The notes under the pieces: generated by a model
Seen by the model: only the letters and a program-made list of their open reading frames with translations
Database searches by the model: none
What the model was told of the DNA's origin: nothing
Origin: Asaia bogorensis
GTDB lineage: Bacteria; Pseudomonadota; Alphaproteobacteria; Acetobacterales; Acetobacteraceae
DNA length: 53,806 nucleotides
Direction of reading: 5' to 3'
NCBI GenBank assembly: GCA_945873195.1
Contig: CAMCDA010000009.1
Coordinates: 1-53,806 of the forward strand
Shown here: in pieces, positions 47,926-53,806 of the stretch
Layout of the letters: every line of letters begins with the position of its first letter
Position numbering within the stretch: position 1 is the first letter of the stretch
Made by a program: the position numbers and the translations under genes

Positions 47926-48923
47926 GCGACCAATTGGGTTCCGGGCACGTGATCCAGATGGCAGGCGGACTGATGCCCGTCGCCCACGGATTTCAGCTGG
48001 GGCTCCTCGGTCCGGCAGCGATCGAACGCGAACGGGCACCTTGTATGGAACCGGCACCCATTCGGCGGGTTGATCGGGCTCGGCACGTCGCCGGTCAGAA
48101 TCATCCGCTGGCGCTTGATCGTCGGATCGGGCACCGGCACGGCTGACAGCAGCGCCTGGGTGTAGGGATGGTGCGATTCGGCGAACAAAGTGCGCCGGTC
48201 CGCGACCTCCACGATCTTGCCCAGGTACATCACCGCCACGCGATGGGTCAGATGCTCGACGATCGCAAGATCGTGGCTGATGAACAGCAGCGCCAGGCCG
48301 AGTTCATCCTGCAGATCGGACAGCAGGTTGACGATCTGCGCCTTCACCGACACGTCCAGCGCGGACACCGCTTCGTCGCAGATGATCAGGTCGGACCCGG
48401 GTGCCAACGCGCGGGCAATGCCGATACGCTGGCGCTGGCCGCCCGAGAATTCATGCGGGAACCGATACATCGAATCGCGCGGCAGACGGACCTTGTCCAT
48501 CAGCGCGGCGACCTTGTCGTCGATATCCTTCTTGCCGCGCGCCAGACCGAAGTTGATCAGCGGTTCGGCCAGGATATCGCGCACCTTCATGCGCGGGTTC
48601 AGCGAACTGAACGGGTCCTGGAACACGACCTGCACATGCCGGCGCAAGCCACGCAGCTTGCCCGCGGACATGTCGTCAATGCGTTGCCCGCCGAGCCAGA
48701 CTTCGCCCTCGGTGATCGGGTAGAGGCGGAGGATGGCCTTGCCGACGGTGGATTTGCCGCAGCCGGACTCACCGACCAGCGACAATGTCTCACCGCGCTT
48801 GATGTCAAAGGACACGCCATCGACGGCGTAGACCTTGGCGGTCACCTGGCCCAGCAGCCCCCCATGGATCGGGAAGTGCTTCTTGAGGCCCTTGACCTCA
48901 AGCAGGGGTTGATCGTTCGTCAT
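47922..48923 (-). CDS. Dipeptide/oligopeptide ABC transporter ATP-binding protein (DppF-like)
   Basis: 333 residues from ATG 48923. Walker A is GESGCGKS, the signature is [15 protein letters not shown] and Walker B is [13 protein letters not shown]. The C-terminal OppD/F extension includes [16 protein letters not shown], a Cys-rich stretch that in relatives binds an iron-sulfur cluster. It pairs with the DppD-like ATPase to drive import. Its start overlaps the DppD-like stop (ATGA). It is the last gene of the importer unit. Confidence 0.94.
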   Translation of the reverse strand: MTNDQPLLEVKGLKKHFPIHGGLLGQVTAKVYAVDGVSFDIKRGETLSLVGESGCGKSTVGKAILRLYPITEGEVWLGGQRIDDMSAGKLRGLRRHVQVVFQDPFSSLNPRMKVRDILAEPLINFGLARGKKDIDDKVAALMDKVRLPRDSMYRFPHEFSGGQRQRIGIARALAPGSDLIICDEAVSALDVSVKAQIVNLLSDLQDELGLALLFISHDLAIVEHLTHRVAVMYLGKIVEVADRRTLFAESHHPYTQALLSAVPVPDPTIKRQRMILTGDVPSPINPPNGCRFHTRCPFAFDRCRTEEPQLKSVGDGHQSACHLDHVPGTQLVA

Positions 48924-49909
48924 GCGGCCATCCGGCGTTCGGCGTGGTGACAGGCAACCAGATGCTCCGGCGCCTTCATCTCGATCGCCGGGGCCATGGT
49001 GCGGCAGACGTCCGTCGCCAACTCGCAACGGCCGGCGAAGGCGCATCCGACAATCGGCTTGCGCAGGCTGGGCACGAGGCCGGGAATTTCCGACAGCTTG
49101 CCGCGCCCGGTCGATTCCAGCGACGATCCCAGCTTGGGAACCGCGCCGATCAGGCCTCGCGTATAAGGATGCAGCGGGCGGCCGAAGATTTCGCCGACGG
49201 GCGCTTCCTCGACCTTGCGACCGGCATACATCACGACCACGCGTTCGGCCATTTCCGCGACCACGCCCAGATCATGCGTGATCAGCATGATCGCCGACCC
49301 CAGCCGAGTCTTCAGATCGCGCATCAGGTCGAGGATCTGCGCCTGGATGGTCACGTCCAGCGCCGTTGTCGGCTCATCCGCGATCAGCAGCTTCGGATTG
49401 CAGGCCAGCGCCATCGCGATCATCACGCGCTGGCGCATGCCACCGGAAAGCTGGTGCGGATACTCACGCACGCGCCGGGCAGGTTCGGGGATGCCGACCA
49501 GGGTCAGCATCTCGATCGCCTTCTGTTCGGCGTCGCGGGAGTTCATCCCCTGATGCAGCTGCACCGTTTCCCCAATCTGCCGCCCGACGGTCAGCACCGG
49601 GTTCAGCGAGGTCATCGGCTCCTGGAAGATCATCGAGATCGCGTTGCCGCGGATCTTCCGCATTTCCGATTCGCTGAGGGTCAGGAGATCCGTTCCCTGG
49701 AAGCGGATGCTGCCCTTGATCTTGCCCGGTGGCTCCTGGATCAGCCGCAGGATGGACATCGAGGTGACGGACTTGCCGCACCCGGATTCACCCACGATCG
49801 CCACGGTTTCCCCGGCATCGACCTGGAAGGACAGGCCCTCGACGGCGCGCACGACGCCGTCGATCGTCCCGAAATGGGTCTGGAGGTTTTCGACTTCTAG
49901 CAATGCCAT
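48920..49909 (-). CDS. Dipeptide/oligopeptide ABC transporter ATP-binding protein (DppD-like)
   Basis: 329 residues from ATG 49909. Walker A is GESGCGKS, the signature is [15 protein letters not shown] and Walker B is [13 protein letters not shown]. The tail carries [14 protein letters not shown], the Cys-rich OppD-type region. It lies four bases after the permease stop and overlaps the DppF-like gene. Confidence 0.94.
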   Translation of the reverse strand: MALLEVENLQTHFGTIDGVVRAVEGLSFQVDAGETVAIVGESGCGKSVTSMSILRLIQEPPGKIKGSIRFQGTDLLTLSESEMRKIRGNAISMIFQEPMTSLNPVLTVGRQIGETVQLHQGMNSRDAEQKAIEMLTLVGIPEPARRVREYPHQLSGGMRQRVMIAMALACNPKLLIADEPTTALDVTIQAQILDLMRDLKTRLGSAIMLITHDLGVVAEMAERVVVMYAGRKVEEAPVGEIFGRPLHPYTRGLIGAVPKLGSSLESTGRGKLSEIPGLVPSLRKPIVGCAFAGRCELATDVCRTMAPAIEMKAPEHLVACHHAERRMAA

Positions 49910-49913
49910 GGAT

Positions 49914-50825
49914 TTACAACCGCTTCGCCAGGCGGGGATCAAGGGCATCACGCAGCCCGTCACCCAGCAGATTAACCGCGAGCACCGTGATCGAGAGGAA
50001 GATCGCCGGGAAGAACACGATGTACGGCTTCACCTGCCACAGGGCCCGTCCCTCCGCCATGATGTTGCCCCAGCTTGGGACGATCGGCGGGGTGCCGGCG
50101 CCGATGAACGACAGGGTCGCTTCGGCGATCATGGCGGACGCGCAGATGAAGGTCGCCTGCACCATCAGCGGCGCCAACGTGTTCGGCAGGATGTGCTTCC
50201 AGATGATCACCGGAACCCGCGTGCCGGAGGCGATCGCCGCCTCCACATAGGGTTGTTCACGCAGGGAGAGCACGACGCCACGCACCAGGCGGCAGACGCG
50301 GGGGAATTCGGCGATCGAGATCGCGATGATCACGTTCTTCACCGAGGCCCGAGTCAGCGCCATCAGCGCGATGGCCAGCAGGATCGGCGGGATGGACATC
50401 AGCCCGTCCATGACGCGCATGATGATCGCATCCAGGCCGCGGACGAAGCCGGCCATCAGGCCCAGCGTTGTTCCTATGATCGCGGCCATCGCGGCGACCG
50501 AGAAGCCGACCAGCAGCGAGACCTGCGACCCGTAGATCACCCGCGAATACACGTCACGGCCGAGCATGTCGGTGCCGAACCAGTACTGGGCGGAGGGTTC
50601 GCGCGTGCGGCGGGCCGGGGCCAGGGCCGTGGGGTCCTTGGTGCCCAGGAACGGCGCCAGCAGCGCGATCAGGATCATGATCCCGACCAGCGTGCCGCCG
50701 ACCACGATGGTCGGATGGCGATAGATGAAGCCCATGACCTTGCCGCGCTCCTTGGGAGTCGGCAGCACATCGGGCAGGACCGGGGCCTGTTGGAACCCGC
50801 CAGCCGGGGTTGTTGTCGCGCTCAA
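49914..50825 (-). CDS. Dipeptide/oligopeptide ABC transporter permease (DppC-like)
   Basis: 303 residues from TTG 50825, which overlaps the upstream TGA by four bases. A cytosolic N-terminal arm with a Pro-rich stretch precedes the first membrane segment ([23 protein letters not shown]). The domain [23 protein letters not shown] is the DppC/OppC hallmark. The EAA loop is seen in [21 protein letters not shown]. Five to six membrane segments in all. Confidence 0.93.
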   Translation of the reverse strand: MSATTTPAGGFQQAPVLPDVLPTPKERGKVMGFIYRHPTIVVGGTLVGIMILIALLAPFLGTKDPTALAPARRTREPSAQYWFGTDMLGRDVYSRVIYGSQVSLLVGFSVAAMAAIIGTTLGLMAGFVRGLDAIIMRVMDGLMSIPPILLAIALMALTRASVKNVIIAISIAEFPRVCRLVRGVVLSLREQPYVEAAIASGTRVPVIIWKHILPNTLAPLMVQATFICASAMIAEATLSFIGAGTPPIVPSWGNIMAEGRALWQVKPYIVFFPAIFLSITVLAVNLLGDGLRDALDPRLAKRL

Positions 50826-51763
50826 TACCGGATCCTCGGGTCAAAGAGTGTATAGAGCAGGTCGACGATCAGGTTCACCACGACATAGGTGAAGCTGAAC
50901 AGCAGCACGACTCCCTGGATGACCGGGTAGTCGCGCCGCAGGATCGCATCGACCGTGAGCCGGCCGAGGCCGGGAATGGCGAAGACGCTTTCCGTCACGA
51001 CGGCGCCGCCAATCAGCACGGCGAAACCGATGCCGACGATGGTGACGATCGGGACGGCGGCGTTCTTCAGGGCGTGCAGGAACAGGATGCCGCGCTGGCC
51101 GACGCCCTTGGCCTTGGCGGTGCGGACATAGTCCTGCGACAGCACGTCCAGCATGGTCGCCCGCGTGATGCGCGCGATCAGGGCCATATAGACCAGCCCC
51201 AGCGCCACCGCCGGCAGGATCAGGTTGCGGAGGAACGGCCCAAGCCCCTGGGAGATCGAGGTGAACCCCTGCACCGGCAGCCAGTCCAGCTTCAACGCGA
51301 AGACATAGGCCAGCAGATACCCGATCACGAACACCGGCGTGGAGAAGCCGAACACAGCAAGGAACATTACCGTGCGATCGATGATCGTCCCGTGCTTCCA
51401 GGCCGCGATGACACCCATCGGGATGGCGAAGGACAGCGACAAGATCAGCGTCAGCGCCATCAGGGACACAGTCGGCTCGATCCGCTGCGCGATCATGTGG
51501 GAGACGGGCAGGTTGGTGAAGATCGAGTTGCCGAGGTCGCCCTGGGCCACGCTGAACAGCCAGTCGGCGAATCGTACCAGGAAGGGCCGGTCGAGGCCGA
51601 GGGATTCCCTGATCCGCTCCACATCGGCGGGCGTAGCCTGATCTCCGGCGATCACCGCGGCCGGATCGCCGGGCGCGATGTAGAGCAGGCTGAAGACGAA
51701 AAACGCGACCACCAGAATAACCGGGATGGTCGCGGCGATTCGCCGCAAGAAATAGGCGATCAT
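50822..51763 (-). CDS. Dipeptide/oligopeptide ABC transporter permease (DppB-like)
   Basis: 313 residues. It opens with the DppB/OppB pattern [34 protein letters not shown], has the periplasmic [15 protein letters not shown] loop and QGDLGNS, and the EAA loop [25 protein letters not shown]. Six membrane segments. It forms the channel with the DppC-like subunit. There is a 272-bp gap to the substrate-binding protein gene. Confidence 0.94.
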   Translation of the reverse strand: MIAYFLRRIAATIPVILVVAFFVFSLLYIAPGDPAAVIAGDQATPADVERIRESLGLDRPFLVRFADWLFSVAQGDLGNSIFTNLPVSHMIAQRIEPTVSLMALTLILSLSFAIPMGVIAAWKHGTIIDRTVMFLAVFGFSTPVFVIGYLLAYVFALKLDWLPVQGFTSISQGLGPFLRNLILPAVALGLVYMALIARITRATMLDVLSQDYVRTAKAKGVGQRGILFLHALKNAAVPIVTIVGIGFAVLIGGAVVTESVFAIPGLGRLTVDAILRRDYPVIQGVVLLFSFTYVVVNLIVDLLYTLFDPRIRY

Positions 51764-52035
51764 CGGCGCGTCCCCTTGGTCAGCACGGTTTCTTCAGAGG
51801 CGCGCGCATTCGCCACGAGATTACCACAGGCGCGCATGGGCCACGTCCGTTTCATTGCCGCGGTCGTGGTGGCACGCGCGTCCTTGCGGTTTCCGGAATC
51901 CCCGACGATCCATGCTTCGATCAGCTCCCTGCGTCTTATGGATGCCTTTCCGGCAACCCGGATGCACATTTCCGCAACCCTGCCCTACCGCGTCTGGAAA
52001 CGCCAGAGGCGGCGCCAATTGTCTCAAGATTGAGC
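51764..52035. other. Gap between the substrate-binding protein and permease genes
   Basis: No recognisable gene or strong terminator is seen. A 69-codon leftward open frame (51760-51969) ends overlapping the permease start, but its product is basic and unlike anything I recognise, so it is not called. Such gaps often hold an attenuating stem so that binding protein is made in excess; none could be confirmed here. Confidence 0.4.
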
Positions 52036-53613
52036 CTACCCCGCCTTGGCCGCTCCCCAGAACACCGGCGCCGAACCTTCCAGCAGGCCGGTGATGTTCT
52101 TGCGCCAGGCAGCATGTGGCAAGTATTGGCCGCACGGAATGATCGGCACCGAATCAAACGCCGCAAGCTGATATTCCGCCTCCAGCTTCCGCTTTTCGGC
52201 ATCCGTTGTCGCATCGATCCAGGCGGCGTAGGCGTTTTCGATCCGCGGATCGTCGGGCCAGCCGAACCAGGCCTTGGCGCCGTTGCTGCGCATCGGGTTG
52301 GACAGCAGCGGATCGGAGAACTCCGCCGCCGGCGCGCCGGCCGGGAACAGCGACCAGCCGCCCTTGTCGAGGTCCGCCCGCGATGTCCGCCGCTGCACGA
52401 CCGTGCCCCAGTCGACCATCTGTTCGTCGATGTTCAGCCCGACCTTGCGCAGGGCGTCCACCGCGACGGTGATGAAGGCGTTGTAGACGACCTGATCGGT
52501 CGGATGCATGACGACCAGGCGTTCGCCCTTGTAGCCGGAGTCCTCGACCATTTTGCGGACCTGCGCGCGGGTCTTGGGCTGGCGCACGGCCTCCATACCC
52601 GCTTCGGATGCCGAGGGCGAGCCGGGCGTAAGGAACCCCATCGGCGCGCGCCAGGTGGTCGGGTCCTCCCCCATCGCCCCGATCATGCATTCCTTCTGGT
52701 CGATCGCGGCCATCATCGCGCGCCGCAGCGCCGGATTGGCGGTCGGCCCGACGATATGGTTCGGCCGCAGGACCGCGATGGTGCCATAAATGTCCAGCAG
52801 GCCGGTCGTCACACCGCTGTTGCGCTTGAGCATCGGCATCAGGTCGGGCTGCGGCAGTTCCAGCCAATCGACCTCCCCCGAGGCCAGGGCATTCGCCGCG
52901 GTGGCCGGATCGGGAATGACCTTCCATTCGACCCGGTCCACGAACACCTTGTGGCCGCCCGCGGTGTAGGACGCCGGTTCATTGCGGGGCACATAGGCAT
53001 CGAACCGCGCAAAGGTCGCGAGGCTGCCCGAGACATATTCATCCTTCAGGAACCGGAAGGGGCCCGAACCGACGATCTCGGCCACCTGCTTGAACGGATC
53101 GGTGGTGGACGCGATGCGTTCCGGCATCATCACCGGCGACGGCTGCACCTTCGACAGGAAATGCGCCAGCAGCGGGAACGGCTTTTTCAGGCGCCAGACC
53201 AGGGTCTTGTCGTCCGGCGCTTCGATCGCGTCGACCCGGGCATCGAAAATCTGCGCCACGGCATCACGCTTGAGCCAGCGTTGCAATGAGGCCAGGCAAT
53301 CCCGCGCCAGCACCGGCGTGCCATCGTGCCAGGCTAGGCCATCACGCAAGGTCATGGTCCAACGCTTGCCGTCGTTATCGATGACGTGGCCCTGGACCAT
53401 CAAAGGCTGCGGATTGAACGCGCGATCGCGGCCATACAGGGTCTCATAGACCATCAGCGCGAAGTTGCGCGTGACGGTGGCCGTGGTCCACACCGGATCC
53501 AGGCTGGTCAGGTTGGCCTGCGGCACGAAAATCAGGGTCTTCGCCTTCTGCCCCAATGCCGGGGCGGCAAGCGTGGTGGCGGCGGCGCCAGCCAAAAAGC
53601 CGCGTCGTTTCAT
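52036..53613 (-). CDS. ABC transporter substrate-binding protein, family 5 (DppA/OppA-like)
   Basis: 525 residues. The N-terminal signal MKRRGFLAGAAATTLAAPALGQ has an RR-x-F-L core and could be Tat- or Sec-dependent. The family 5 signature region lies around FALMVYETLYGRDRAFNPQPLMVQGHVIDNDGKRWTMTLRDGLAWHDGTPV. It captures peptides or other solutes in the periplasm for the downstream permease. It is the first gene of the leftward importer unit. Bases 53614-53806 beyond it hold no gene I can see and should include its promoter. Confidence 0.94.
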   Translation of the reverse strand: MKRRGFLAGAAATTLAAPALGQKAKTLIFVPQANLTSLDPVWTTATVTRNFALMVYETLYGRDRAFNPQPLMVQGHVIDNDGKRWTMTLRDGLAWHDGTPVLARDCLASLQRWLKRDAVAQIFDARVDAIEAPDDKTLVWRLKKPFPLLAHFLSKVQPSPVMMPERIASTTDPFKQVAEIVGSGPFRFLKDEYVSGSLATFARFDAYVPRNEPASYTAGGHKVFVDRVEWKVIPDPATAANALASGEVDWLELPQPDLMPMLKRNSGVTTGLLDIYGTIAVLRPNHIVGPTANPALRRAMMAAIDQKECMIGAMGEDPTTWRAPMGFLTPGSPSASEAGMEAVRQPKTRAQVRKMVEDSGYKGERLVVMHPTDQVVYNAFITVAVDALRKVGLNIDEQMVDWGTVVQRRTSRADLDKGGWSLFPAGAPAAEFSDPLLSNPMRSNGAKAWFGWPDDPRIENAYAAWIDATTDAEKRKLEAEYQLAAFDSVPIIPCGQYLPHAAWRKNITGLLEGSAPVFWGAAKAG

Positions 53614-53806
53614 CTCTTGGAGTCCCCTCGTCCTGATGCCGGACGTTTCAGTTGGGCCGATGCTAACCCATCCTATTCATCGCTCCATCGCGTGATCGAT
53701 GGCCTGACCTGCGGACGCGGTATCGCGGTGCGCAATTCCATCGCTCATGCGGATCGTATCTGTTGGGCGTAAGGGTTGACGGGATCGGACTGGTTTTGAG
53801 GCACAT

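Noticed and set aside
51760-51969. 69-codon open frame overlapping the DppB-like start
   Set aside because: No recognisable motif, no good ribosome-binding site, and Arg/Ala-rich like random GC-rich sequence.
48920-52036. Nickel rather than peptide specificity for the ABC importer
   Set aside because: Nothing in the binding protein or permeases marks nickel transport, and no urease or hydrogenase genes are near; the general peptide/solute label is safer.

Overview
The window is high-GC (roughly two-thirds G+C by eye) chromosomal DNA from an alphaproteobacterium. Gene content and protein style (purSQL with bolA and grxD, glyQ/glyS with ppdK, ScfR-type regulator, PEP-CTERM protein, DUF2092 cluster, G/C-rich palindromic intergenic repeats) point to Rhodospirillales, most likely Acetobacteraceae. 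That placement is inference; there is no rRNA gene. About 45 protein genes are called. No tRNA, rRNA, CRISPR array, transposase or prophage gene was seen.

Layout. 1-6.5 kb: universal stress protein, pyrD with a HAD gene, NIPSNAP protein, HD hydrolase with a Gfo/Idh/MocA oxidoreductase, SMP-30 lactonase. 6.6-14.5 kb: an FtsH protease, CaiB/BaiF CoA-transferase with an EamA exporter, TauD-type dioxygenase with an MFS carrier, and an M20 peptidase. 14.5-16.9 kb: a leftward envelope cluster (OmpA lipoprotein, DUF2092, Gly/Ala-rich secreted protein, DUF1272). 17.1-24.8 kb: a PEP-CTERM gene, then glyQ-vapB-vapC-glyS-ppdK; a toxin-antitoxin pair sits inside the glycyl-tRNA synthetase operon, and a decayed copy of the glyQ leader lies upstream of the PEP-CTERM gene. 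25.1-30.9 kb: leftward purC-purS-purQ-purL-bolA-grxD, and hemE. 31.2-35.1 kb: MFS carrier, ScfR-type regulator, and a short NagA.

35.2-47.9 kb is the most unusual part. One 7.3-kb reading frame encodes about 47 tandem 46/47-residue RTX-like beta-roll units joined in frame to the C-terminal half of a SPINDLY/O-GlcNAc-transferase (GT41) catalytic region. A 290-bp imperfect palindrome separates it from six tightly coupled genes: hexapeptide acyltransferase, NAD-dependent epimerase, CmcI-like enzyme, glucose-1-phosphate cytidylyltransferase, CDP-glucose 4,6-dehydratase and a sugar C-methyltransferase. Together these should make a CDP-linked, probably C-methyl-branched deoxyhexose. The reading offered here is a surface-protein or surface-glycan decoration locus whose large repeat protein carries, or has captured, half a glycosyltransferase.

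47.9-53.6 kb: a complete leftward dipeptide/oligopeptide ABC importer (substrate-binding protein, two permeases, two ATPases).

Several intergenic regions carry hairpin repeats, including one dispersed family with at least three copies whose paired stem positions covary.
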